Assembly: GCA_045611845.1 (NCBI GenBank)
Contig: JAZKXZ010000015.1
Location: forward strand, 1 to 64,000
Direction of reading: 5' to 3'
From: Enterocola sp045611845
GTDB taxonomy: Bacteria; Bacteroidota; Bacteroidia; Bacteroidales; Paludibacteraceae
DNA length: 64,000 bases
The notes under the pieces are model-generated. The model saw nothing but the letters and a program-made list of their open reading frames with translations. It was not told the DNA's origin and did no database searches. Of this stretch, positions 36,190 to 42,760 are shown piece after piece. The position numbers and the translations under genes are program-made. The first letter of the stretch is position 1. Each line of letters begins with the position of its first letter.

Positions 36190-36501
36190 TTAGTATGTTA
36201 ATGCAAACTTCAATCCTACAGCATCAGAAATCATAATAAAAGTTGATAACTGCATATCTGTTTCACCCTTTTCCAATATTGCAATATATTCACGCTTTTT
36301 ACCAATTTTTTCAGCCAATTGTTTTTGCGTAATACCAGCAGCTTTACGAGCATTCTTAAGCACCTCTGCATAATACCATGCACGAGACTTGGCATCAAAC
36401 TCTTCTCTAGAAAGAGTTCCTCTCTCTCCATATTCTGCAGCTAACAACTCCTCTACCGTAGGCAAATTTGCTAATTTCTCTATATTAATCTTATTTTTCA
36501 T
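36190..36501 (-). CDS. HigA-like XRE antitoxin
   Basis: A 103-residue protein with a C-terminal helix-turn-helix (ITQKQLAEKIGKKREYIAILEKG, about 56-80), the layout of antitoxins of HigB/RelE-type toxins. Its ATG overlaps the end of the toxin reading frame by 8 bases, so the pair is translationally coupled. It is complete, unlike the toxin. It probably represses the promoter before the toxin by binding the palindrome at 36838-36853. Confidence 0.8.
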   Translation of the reverse strand: MKNKINIEKLANLPTVEELLAAEYGERGTLSREEFDAKSRAWYYAEVLKNARKAAGITQKQLAEKIGKKREYIAILEKGETDMQLSTFIMISDAVGLKFALTY

Positions 36502-36828
36502 CTTGTAACCTTTCTATAATTTGTTTTGCCTTTGATATTTCAGCTTTATAATCTTTTGTTGATTTCTTTATAAAACCATTGAGCAATAAAACTTGCCCAG
36601 CCTCAATAAAATTATCATGATCAATCGTCAGGAGTATCACCCTATACTCATTATCATTTTAACTCGTAGCTCATAAAAATCTGTACCAACTAATTTCTTT
36701 ACCAATTTTGCACTTACTACTTTTATTTCTGCTACAATATTTAAGGCATATTTTACCTTATTTTGTACGTTTGCTGGTAATGAGTCATAAAACTCATCAA
36801 ATTCATTGCTTCTAATTAGTTTTCTCAT
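36491..36828 (-). pseudogene. HigB/RelE-like toxin, frameshifted
   Basis: The first 60 residues read through a RelE/Gp49-like toxin core (LIRSNEFDEFYDSLP, KLVKKLVGTDFYELRVK), then the frame breaks at an A run (36657-36660 on the plus strand). Adding one A restores FYELRVKNDNEYRVILLT, then a full C-terminal half (NFIEAGQVLLLNGF, ISKAKQIIERLQDEK) ending exactly in the 8-base overlap with the antitoxin gene. The toxin is therefore probably inactive while the antitoxin is kept. A base-calling error in a run of only four or five As is less likely but not excluded. Confidence 0.82.
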
Positions 36829-36832
36829 GGTG

Positions 36833-36853
36833 CAAATGTAATAAATTTATTAC
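36833..36853 (-). promoter_or_regulatory. Toxin-antitoxin promoter with palindromic operator
   Basis: On the reverse strand a TACATTTG box (36833-36840) is preceded at 19 bases by TTG, and the perfect 16-base palindrome GTAATAAATTTATTAC (36838-36853) fills the spacer and overlaps the box. This is the expected place for autorepression by the antitoxin. A nearly identical site precedes the DUF2442-HTH gene at 38.8 kb. Confidence 0.75.
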
Positions 36854-36933
36854 ATTCTACAAAATTTTACTACACTATTTTTATAAAATTAGATCTTATG
36901 AGTCTTCTTATTGTTAAATAAGTCATTGTAAAT

Positions 36934-36970
36934 AAAAAAAGTGGTTGAGTTTTTAATCACTCAACCACTA
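36934..36970 (-). terminator. Terminator downstream of the esterase gene and HTH relic
   Basis: The 11 bp stem AGTGGTTGAGT / ACTCAACCACT is followed by seven Ts on the reverse strand. Confidence 0.82.
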
Positions 36971-37003
36971 TTCATAATATCTTTTTCTCTTTAAAGAAGT
37001 ACA

Positions 37004-37112
37004 TTATATCACAATCAACTCTTGTCCTATGTGACAGAGTTCTGATTTAATTAGTTCCAAACGTTCTGCAGATAGTTTCTTGGTGCCACTAAATTCCCTC
37101 GCCCATTTTGTG
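37004..37112 (-). pseudogene. C-terminal relic of a DUF2442-HTH regulator
   Basis: About 34 codons ending SGTKKLSAERLELIKSEL...IVI match the last 34 residues of the intact DUF2442-HTH protein at 38396-38797 (GGTKKPSEERLERIKSEL...LAI) at about two of three positions. Nothing of the N-terminal part remains. It is out of frame with, and overlaps by about 20 bases, the end of the esterase gene. Confidence 0.7.
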
Positions 37113-37634
37113 TTTAATATAGTGCTCGTCGGTGTAGTGGCTACGCAGGTGTGGGGTTTCTTCTGCGTTGGCAAAGAATTTCTTATAGTCACGTTTTACA
37201 TCGCCTAAAACCGGGTCATTGGGTGTGTAGTGGCAGATGGTATTTGGCGTGTCTTTAGGTTTAAATTGTTTAAACTTGAAGATGTCTGCCTGAGTAAGTT
37301 TAAATTCTGTGTCGCCGTTGTCGCGTCTGCCCTTGTATTTATTCACTCCTATAAATTTTTTCAAAGACGACATTGGGTTTAAAACTGGATTGATAACCAA
37401 TTTTCTTCCCTCAAAATTGGCACAAAGCACATAAAATCCTCCCAACGAACTACCTACAAGTGCTTGCACATCGTTGTTCGCTGCCAAAAAATCATTTATC
37501 TTCTGCACAGAATAATCTACCCTATGGTCCACTTCCAATGGACACCACTCATACTCAGGGTAGTATTTCCTAAAAAAACTAATGGTTTCAGAGTGTATCG
37601 ACCCTGCAAACCCGTGTATATATACTATTTTCAT
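37089..37634 (-). CDS. YqiA/UPF0227-like alpha/beta-hydrolase esterase
   Basis: A 181-residue small alpha/beta hydrolase. The start MKIVYIHGFAGS and the nucleophile elbow VGSSLGGFYVL (near 64) resemble YqiA-type esterases; NPVLNPMSSL is also typical. A candidate Asp (PNDPVLGD) and His (HYTDEHY) follow. The ATG at 37634 is preferred because it starts at the conserved first strand; an upstream in-frame ATG at 37703 lies inside the previous gene. The last codons overlap the HTH relic, so the present C-terminus may be altered. Confidence 0.75.
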   Translation of the reverse strand: MKIVYIHGFAGSIHSETISFFRKYYPEYEWCPLEVDHRVDYSVQKINDFLAANNDVQALVGSSLGGFYVLCANFEGRKLVINPVLNPMSSLKKFIGVNKYKGRRDNGDTEFKLTQADIFKFKQFKPKDTPNTICHYTPNDPVLGDVKRDYKKFFANAEETPHLRSHYTDEHYIKHKMGEGI

Positions 37635-37641
37635 AAAATTA

Positions 37642-38295
37642 TCATTTAGAAATCCATTTTTTTGACCATTCAAACAATATTTCAGAAGCAGAGTTAAAAT
37701 CAACAGTTTCGCAGTTTTTGTACTTCAAAAAGGTTTCTATAACTATTTTTTCGTCTAGCAAGGCTGCTTGCAGCAATTGATTTTGATGTTTTATATAGTC
37801 TCCTGTTTGTTTAAAAACTATTGCTTGCACCACAAAAGACGCAGCTTTATACAATCCTTTTAAAATATCATCGTTCTTTGTATGCAACATATTGTGAACA
37901 CACCCATGATAAATATTGCAAGCCCCTATCTTAATAGCCCTATCCACAGCAACATTATCAATTTTAGGAAGTATTTCATCCAGACTTCCCTTTATTGGCG
38001 TGGTATCATTATAAAACTGAAAAAGATCTGCAGGTTCCCAATTTAAAATTTCATCCTTGCCCGATACAAAACCACAAATCAGTTCTCTATGTGGCAAAGT
38101 ATCCAACATATCATTGTACGTTTGAATATCAGAAACTGTAAGTTCATTTAGAATCACAACCACATCTATGTCACTTGTTTCGGTAGCCTCGCCACGACCA
38201 TAACTGCCCTGCAGTCCCACAAACCAAACACGACTCTTAAAAACTTCATTCAGTTTCCGAAGAAATTCCTCCAACCAACTCTTTATATCTACCAT
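37642..38295 (-). CDS. MNT-type nucleotidyltransferase domain protein
   Basis: A 217-residue protein with a polymerase-beta-fold minimal nucleotidyltransferase (GSYGRGEATETSDIDVVVIL, about residues 30-48, with the DxD pair) and a helical C-terminal half (about 110-215) like the HEPN-like helices of aminoglycoside adenylyltransferases. It could modify a small molecule, a tRNA or a partner protein; nothing here says which. It ends 7 bases before the esterase start. A TATCTTTG box lies at 38332-38339. Confidence 0.75.
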   Translation of the reverse strand: MVDIKSWLEEFLRKLNEVFKSRVWFVGLQGSYGRGEATETSDIDVVVILNELTVSDIQTYNDMLDTLPHRELICGFVSGKDEILNWEPADLFQFYNDTTPIKGSLDEILPKIDNVAVDRAIKIGACNIYHGCVHNMLHTKNDDILKGLYKAASFVVQAIVFKQTGDYIKHQNQLLQAALLDEKIVIETFLKYKNCETVDFNSASEILFEWSKKWISK

Positions 38296-38331
38296 TTTTA
38301 TCTTATTTAATTAAATCAATAAATTCTTTAT

Positions 38332-38339
38332 CAAAGATA
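38332..38339 (-). promoter_or_regulatory. -7 box TATCTTTG for the nucleotidyltransferase gene
   Basis: Reads TATCTTTG on the reverse strand, 36 bases before the ATG at 38295. Confidence 0.55.
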
Positions 38340-38354
38340 ATGTATTACACACAA

Positions 38355-38381
38355 AATCCCGCACCGATTAAGGATGCGGGA
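38355..38381 (-). terminator. Hairpin after the DUF2442-HTH gene
   Basis: TCCCGCA / TGCGGGA stem; on the reverse strand it is followed by a weak T-rich tract (ATTTTGTG). Confidence 0.6.
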
Positions 38382-38395
38382 AGATAATTGTAACT

Positions 38396-38797
38396 TTATA
38401 TTGCTAATAACTCTTCTCCGATATGACGCAGTTCTGATTTGATGCGTTCAAGGCGTTCTTCAGAAGGTTTCTTTGTTCCCCCTATATATTGAGCTAATAA
38501 ACTCTGCGAAATTCCTAATCGCCTTGCTACTGCAGAAGCCTTGATTTCTGGATGTGCCATAAATAAATCATAAAGTTCGTTGGACTTTTTCTGCTTAAAG
38601 AAACCCTCAAAACTTAAATCTTCATCTAATTCTTCCCATCTAATTCCAAATAAATCAGATGTAAAATTGGCACGTTGCTCTGGCGTAGCATACCTTAATC
38701 GTGAATAATCTGCAAATTTTTCACATGCCTCACGACCATCTGAGGTTTTAATCCAAATCTCAGAATCAGTAATCCATATTTTCTCAATGGTATTCAT
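38396..38797 (-). CDS. DUF2442 plus HTH regulator
   Basis: A 133-residue protein. Residues 1-60 form a DUF2442 domain (IWITDSEIWIKTSDGRE, FADYSRLRYATPEQRANF), and residues 80-133 a helix-turn-helix (IKASAVARRLGISQSLLAQYIGGTKKPSEERLERI). DUF2442 proteins often accompany DUF4160 partners as toxin-antitoxin-like pairs; no DUF4160 gene is next to it here. A palindromic operator sits in its promoter, so it probably represses itself. Confidence 0.8.
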   Translation of the reverse strand: MNTIEKIWITDSEIWIKTSDGREACEKFADYSRLRYATPEQRANFTSDLFGIRWEELDEDLSFEGFFKQKKSNELYDLFMAHPEIKASAVARRLGISQSLLAQYIGGTKKPSEERLERIKSELRHIGEELLAI

Positions 38798-38802
38798 ACG
38801 AT

Positions 38803-38829
38803 GTAAAGATAGGTAATAATTTTATTACC
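38803..38829 (-). promoter_or_regulatory. DUF2442-HTH promoter with GGTAATA...TATTACC operator
   Basis: On the reverse strand the order is TTG, then an inverted repeat GGTAATA-N4-TATTACC (38812-38829), then TATCTTTA (near TAnnTTTG) at 38804-38811. The repeat matches the toxin-antitoxin operator at 36838-36853 in 15 of 16 core bases. Confidence 0.7.
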
Positions 38830-39145
38830 AACAAGTATTTTTACAAAAAATCTCTCTCTCTATCCCTACACACTTATAGCGTTTGAGATAATCGGTTATC
38901 CGCTCTGCCTGTAATTTAGTAATATATGAAAACGATACCATACCTCGCAGTTTTTCTATCCCAAAGTTATCTATAAACTGCCCGAATGACATATTTAGGA
39001 ATATAGAAGGAATTGAAGATACACCCTCCATATCCATAACTAATTTATCATTAGCTACTAGACATTAATTCATCTTATCATACAACACATTTCCAGCCTA
39101 TGTTAATGATACATTTTCCATTATATTACTTATCTTGATATTCAT
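38825..39145 (-). pseudogene. STAS-like (DUF4325) protein with two in-frame stops
   Basis: From the ATG at 39145 a single frame of 106 codons reads as a STAS-like DUF4325 protein (NVLYDKM, CLVANDKLVMDMEGVSS, FLNMSFGQFIDNFG), interrupted by TAG at 39098-39100 and TAA at 39065-39067. Both stops sit at plausible variable positions and no frameshift is needed, so two point changes would restore it. The family often accompanies anti-phage or regulatory ATPases. A shorter product from an internal ATG at 39037 is possible. Confidence 0.75.
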
Positions 39146-39156
39146 AGTTTTAGAAA

Positions 39157-39609
39157 TTAATACATAACCAGACGAACTGACAAACCTTGACATCTTTCAC
39201 TCGATATTATAGCAACACCTTCTGAGAAAATAAATAAATTATCTGCTTTAATAGAATGAGTAGAAGTTGAAGACCAATAATTCCCACACGAATCTACACT
39301 ATACAAACTCCCATTGTTAGTACAATTACGCCAACCTGCAGCTGGAAGATATATAGAATTTCCATTAGGTCCAACAACTTTAAATCCTTTACCAGTCCAT
39401 ATCCATGAACAAAGATCTTTTAATTCATCAAACTGAGTATTATTAGGTAACTTATTATCAAACTTTGCTAAAGCTTCAACCCAATTATAAAAACCAATCT
39501 CATTTTCTTTTGACCATTTTGTTCCACTAGGCAAACCCAAATCTACATATTCTGCCATACAATAAGTGCAATATAAAATAGATACAACTACCAAGATTAT
39601 TCGTTTCAT
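39157..39609 (-). CDS. Secreted FISUMP-domain protein
   Basis: A 150-residue protein with a signal peptide (MKRIILVVVSILYCTYCMA) and a single domain with VDLGLPSGTKW, LPAAGWRN, YWSSTS and GLSVRLV, the signature of the Fibrobacter succinogenes major paralogous domain widespread in Bacteroidota surface proteins. It lacks the usual second half of longer family members. Function unknown; probably at the cell surface. Confidence 0.8.
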   Translation of the reverse strand: MKRIILVVVSILYCTYCMAEYVDLGLPSGTKWSKENEIGFYNWVEALAKFDNKLPNNTQFDELKDLCSWIWTGKGFKVVGPNGNSIYLPAAGWRNCTNNGSLYSVDSCGNYWSSTSTHSIKADNLFIFSEGVAIISSERCQGLSVRLVMY

Positions 39610-39717
39610 AAAAAAATATTTTATTTCTTTATCAATAATATCAATTAAACATGGTTTGTATAGGTATATATCCTCTTTACAACAAACTAGGTTAATTCTT
39701 ATATTGAATAAATTATG

Positions 39718-40281
39718 TTACCAATCTTCATTTACCAAACTATCAGCCTTTAATATTTCATTAATTAATGATTCAAAATAATTATTTACAGAATCAATTG
39801 TTTTTTGATGTTTAGGATTTGGACTCCCTTTTTTATATACTTTTAATTCTCTAAGCCAAGCATCAAATTCAACAGGCTTATTACTTCCTACTTTTACTAT
39901 AACAGGTGCATCAATCCTCAATTTATTATCCTTAAAATAAAATTTTAGTACATAATCACAACCTGGAGAAAAAGAAATTTTACCCATCGCCGTTGAGACT
40001 GTTATAAATGGAATTTCTTCTGTAAAGGCGCTTATAGAAATCATTTCATTTGTTATTGAACTTATTATTTTTTGAGGATTTACATATTGTGATGAGATCG
40101 CTATTAATATCCTATTATATAATTCTTCTTTCGTTGTATTTGGGAAATGAATAACTTCATATGTTTCATTATTTGAAGTATACATTTTTCCACTTTCACT
40201 TAATTGAAATCTAATATTTTGTGCACAAATAATATTTGATAACAACAACATAAATAAACAAGAAATAATACTTTTTTTCAT
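39718..40281 (-). CDS. Secreted DUF4468-like protein
   Basis: A 187-residue protein with a signal peptide (MKKSIISCLFMLLLSNIICAQ minus its end) and a pattern recalling DUF4468 (TBP-like fold) envelope proteins: FPNTTKEELYNRILIAI, then a beta-rich middle (VLKFYFKDNKLRI). The assignment to the family is tentative. It follows the next secreted gene by 6 bases and is probably co-transcribed with it. Confidence 0.6.
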   Translation of the reverse strand: MKKSIISCLFMLLLSNIICAQNIRFQLSESGKMYTSNNETYEVIHFPNTTKEELYNRILIAISSQYVNPQKIISSITNEMISISAFTEEIPFITVSTAMGKISFSPGCDYVLKFYFKDNKLRIDAPVIVKVGSNKPVEFDAWLRELKVYKKGSPNPKHQKTIDSVNNYFESLINEILKADSLVNEDW

Positions 40282-40287
40282 AATATT

Positions 40288-40830
40288 TTATATATCATTA
40301 GAATAATCAGTTCCTTTACCTGTATCATTAGCAGATGAATTAACATATACTATAGACATACTGCATTCTTCTTTATCAAATATTCCAGGGCCAATCTTCT
40401 GAATATGTATTGTGATAGCATCTATAGTTATTGTATACTTAGTAAAATTCATCATTTTAGTAACATCATCACTAGGCATCTTTACTAATTTTCCATTATA
40501 TTTATTTGAATATTGAGATATAATATTCTCGTAAGCTTTATTTCTCTCATATTCCTTATCTCTTACAGATTCAAATATAACTTCAACAGATTTAATTTTC
40601 TTTTTATCAGTTGTACCATTGACAATGATTCTACAATCAGGATAAGTAGCAAAAGTGCCAACATATTCTTTTTTCTCAAACCTATCGATAGTTTTTTTTA
40701 ATCCTTTTGAAGTTAAAGATTTACAAAAGGAGTTTAAATCATTATCGAGACTCAATCCCATAAACTTAATTTCTTGCGCTGTTATTGAAAGTGAGATTAA
40801 CAATAAACAAGCTAAACATAACTTTCTCAT
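40288..40830 (-). CDS. Secreted protein of unknown function
   Basis: A 180-residue protein with a signal peptide ending ITAQ and the start EIKFMGLSLDNDLNSFCKSL, a layout seen in many Bacteroidota secreted hypotheticals. It then shows alternating strands (CRIIVNG, IKSVEVIFES). No catalytic motif. It lies 60 bases downstream of the T tract of the structured RNA on the same strand, so it could be controlled by attenuation there. Confidence 0.6.
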   Translation of the reverse strand: MRKLCLACLLLISLSITAQEIKFMGLSLDNDLNSFCKSLTSKGLKKTIDRFEKKEYVGTFATYPDCRIIVNGTTDKKKIKSVEVIFESVRDKEYERNKAYENIISQYSNKYNGKLVKMPSDDVTKMMNFTKYTITIDAITIHIQKIGPGIFDKEECSMSIVYVNSSANDTGKGTDYSNDI

Positions 40831-40889
40831 AATACTTTAATTTTAAATATTTTGTGCAATATTGCCGAGGTTGAGGGCGGGAAAACTGC

Positions 40890-41070
40890 ACAAAAAAAAG
40901 CGCAGACTTTCACCATACGCCTCTGGGCTCACCACAAGCCACAATTATCTATGGGAAGTCTGCACCTATAGTGCGACCCCAATGATAATTGTTTAACTCA
41001 TATTCTATTCCGAGGTGGTGATTCAGAGGCGATTGAGTTAAATACGTTATTTATTTGTGCTTCAAGCACG
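40890..41070 (-). ncRNA. Candidate structured RNA 1 (rod-like, alternative terminator)
   Basis: About 180 bases without a coding frame, with a TACATTTG box at 41074-41081 and a terminal run of eight Ts (40892-40899) on the reverse strand. Pairings: CGCCTCTG with CAGAGGCG (41024-41031 with 40918-40925), TCACCAC with GTGGTGA (41015-41021 with 40929-40935), ACAATTATC with GATAATTGT (40984-40992 with 40941-40949) and a GCAC/GTGC hairpin at 40962-40974. Together they form one long rod with a large internal bubble, an outline shared with 6S RNA. A competing pairing, GCAGACTT with AAGTCTGC (40955-40962 with 40902-40911), makes a terminator. It could be a free RNA or an attenuator for the gene at 40288. 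Confidence 0.6.
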
Positions 41071-41073
41071 ATA

Positions 41074-41081
41074 CAAATGTA
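41074..41081 (-). promoter_or_regulatory. -7 box TACATTTG for structured RNA 1
   Basis: Reads TACATTTG on the reverse strand just before the structured region; a TTG at the ideal distance is not obvious. Confidence 0.5.
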
Positions 41082-41122
41082 AGAATTATTTTCAATTTAA
41101 TTTATAAAAACCATATGTTATT

Positions 41123-41152
41123 TTGTGGTTAAAATTAAATTCTTTAACTTTG
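41123..41152 (+). promoter_or_regulatory. Consensus promoter for the 136-residue protein gene
   Basis: TTG (41123-41125), 19 bases, TAACTTTG (41145-41152). It fires rightward, divergent from structured RNA 1. Confidence 0.7.
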
Positions 41153-41192
41153 CGCATCTATTAACTATTAATACTCTTAATTCTTAACAAAT

Positions 41193-41603
41193 ATGATACC
41201 AACAGGAAATTCAAGAGAAGATATTCAACAAAGAGAGTTGATAATTAGAGATTTTTATCGTGAATGGAAAGAAAAAAATCCATCACAAAAGAAGTATAAT
41301 TTATCTCTAAAAGAGTTCATTAACATTCGTATGGTTTCTATTGTAGAAACAAGTGAACATGCAGCTAAAAGTTACCTTTCCACTTTAGCAGTATTGCAGT
41401 TAGATGCAATATTAGTAGGAGCTAAAAAGATTTCTATTAAGAATGTAAAACAAAACAACAAAAATCAAAAACCATTCGAAAAAATTATTATAATGGAATA
41501 CGATTTAGTGGGAATAGGTACTATTAAAATGACTGTAGGTGTACGCCGTAGAACACGTGAAAAAGTACAATACTGCATTACAGCAATAACAAATCAACTC
41601 TAA
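41193..41603 (+). CDS. Small conserved-looking protein of unknown function
   Basis: A 136-residue protein without signal or membrane segment: a helical charged N-terminus (DIQQRELIIRDFYREWKEKNP), a middle helix (VETSEHAAKSYLSTLAVLQLDAIL), and a strand-rich C-terminus (KIIIMEYDLVGIGTIKMTVG, VRRRTREKVQYCITAI). The end pattern loosely recalls BECR-fold nucleases, but no catalytic residues can be named. It resembles a multi-copy hypothetical protein I associate with Bacteroidales genomes. It sits between two structured-RNA candidates, has its own promoter, and ends at a shared terminator. Confidence 0.65.
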   Translation: MIPTGNSREDIQQRELIIRDFYREWKEKNPSQKKYNLSLKEFINIRMVSIVETSEHAAKSYLSTLAVLQLDAILVGAKKISIKNVKQNNKNQKPFEKIIIMEYDLVGIGTIKMTVGVRRRTREKVQYCITAITNQL

Positions 41604-41604
41604 A

Positions 41605-41642
41605 TAAAAAAAGACTGACTTTTTTTCAAGTCAGTCTTTATG
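41605..41642. terminator. Bidirectional terminator shared by the 136-residue protein gene and structured RNA 2
   Basis: The stem AAAGACTGACTT / AAGTCAGTCTTT has A or T tracts on both sides. Confidence 0.85.
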
Positions 41643-41748
41643 TTTCTTGCCCATCAATGCGCAAAAGAGGGTTACACTAAAAGTGTGATGCTATGCGGGC
41701 GGGACTTTGCACTACCCATATACATCGTCTATTTACGACTTATTTGAC
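41643..41748 (-). ncRNA. Candidate structured RNA 2
   Basis: A promoter at 41753-41783 drives about 105 bases leftward into the shared terminator with no coding frame. It contains a 5' hairpin (CGT...ACG), an ACAC/GTGT hairpin near its middle, and GCCC/GGGC that could close a larger stem. A segment reading AGTGCAAAGTCCC resembles AGGTGCAGACTTCCC of RNA 1. Family unknown. Confidence 0.5.
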
Positions 41749-41752
41749 AATG

Positions 41753-41783
41753 CAAAGTTATAATATTTTTTCTTTATTTACAA
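41753..41783 (-). promoter_or_regulatory. Consensus promoter of structured RNA 2
   Basis: On the reverse strand TTG (41781-41783), 20 bases, TAACTTTG (41753-41760), followed by GCA. No gene start lies downstream before the terminator, which is why a noncoding transcript is proposed. Confidence 0.65.
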
Positions 41784-41791
41784 AAAATATT

Positions 41792-42748
41792 TCATTTTAC
41801 CATATTTTGCAGGGCTGAGACGACGGCGTCCATGGCGGGTTTGGATGGATAATGGCCAGAGTTTGGGATTACTTGGCAAGTGATGGCGTTGTTGCCTTTT
41901 GTTGCATCTAGAACGTTTTGAGTAGAAGTTACAATGTCTGTTTCACCTTGAATAATGGCATAAGGCACTGTGATTGAAGACAATGCATCGGTCAAGTCCA
42001 TATGCAATAGTTCTTTCCACAAAGAAACATTTTTCAAATATCCATTGACTATTACTGCTATGAAATCTTTTTTACGATAATCTGGACTAGTAAGCAAGCC
42101 TACAACAATTTTGCCCATCTGCGGTTTATCGGCTTTTTTATGTTCGTAACCATTGGTGTATTTTCGTATGGCACCAGAAACCATCATCAAATCTTTGGTA
42201 GTAATGTTGTCGATGTTAGCATTTTTAATAGCTTCAAGCTTTTTCGCAGACAGTTTTGTTTTGCTTAACGCATCAAACACCTCTTGGTTGTAGAATAGAT
42301 TTTTTACCAATTGTCCATACACCACTACACCTTTTATCACGTTTGGCATTTCTTGTAAAACCTTAACACTCAACACACTACCCCACGAAGTAGCAAAGAT
42401 ATAAAGGTCGTTTTCAGGAAATAATCGTTTTATTTCTGCAATTAAATCCTTGGTCATAGCCACAAACATATCAACGGTAAAACTATCGTCTATTTTGTGA
42501 TTGTTTATGCCACAACCCAATTGGTCCCAATATACCATGATAAATTGGTCTGTAAACTCTGGGAATAGCCCCCTGCAACCTACAGAAAAAGGAATTGGTG
42601 TGCCAGGCCCGCCATGTAAACAGATTACCACAGGCAATGTTTTAGATTTGCCCTCTACCAATACTTTTTGTTTGTAACCACCCAAATTTAGGGTATAAAG
42701 GTTTGATACCTCGTTATTTGCAATGATTTGTTTACGTTCTTTGTTCAT
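41792..42748 (-). CDS. Alpha/beta hydrolase (proline iminopeptidase-like)
   Basis: A 318-residue hydrolase. The oxyanion-hole motif HGGPGTP lies near residue 45, the nucleophile elbow FATSWGSVLS near 118, an Asp candidate in IQGETDIV (near 268) and the His in NSGHYPSKP (near 297). HGGPG is typical of prolyl aminopeptidase-like S33 enzymes, but small-molecule esterases share it. It is the last gene of the mscS-menA-CPBP run. Confidence 0.8.
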   Translation of the reverse strand: MNKERKQIIANNEVSNLYTLNLGGYKQKVLVEGKSKTLPVVICLHGGPGTPIPFSVGCRGLFPEFTDQFIMVYWDQLGCGINNHKIDDSFTVDMFVAMTKDLIAEIKRLFPENDLYIFATSWGSVLSVKVLQEMPNVIKGVVVYGQLVKNLFYNQEVFDALSKTKLSAKKLEAIKNANIDNITTKDLMMVSGAIRKYTNGYEHKKADKPQMGKIVVGLLTSPDYRKKDFIAVIVNGYLKNVSLWKELLHMDLTDALSSITVPYAIIQGETDIVTSTQNVLDATKGNNAITCQVIPNSGHYPSKPAMDAVVSALQNMVK

Positions 42749-42760
42749 GATTTGTATTAT

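Noticed and set aside
40890..41070. tmRNA or RNase P RNA
   Set aside because: No tRNA-like ends or tag frame for tmRNA, and none of the RNase P conserved boxes (such as GAGGAAAGTC) are present; the length is too short for either.
36190..41603. Prophage or integrative element
   Set aside because: The island has TA, HTH and relic genes but no integrase, structural or conjugation genes and no direct repeats at its ends.
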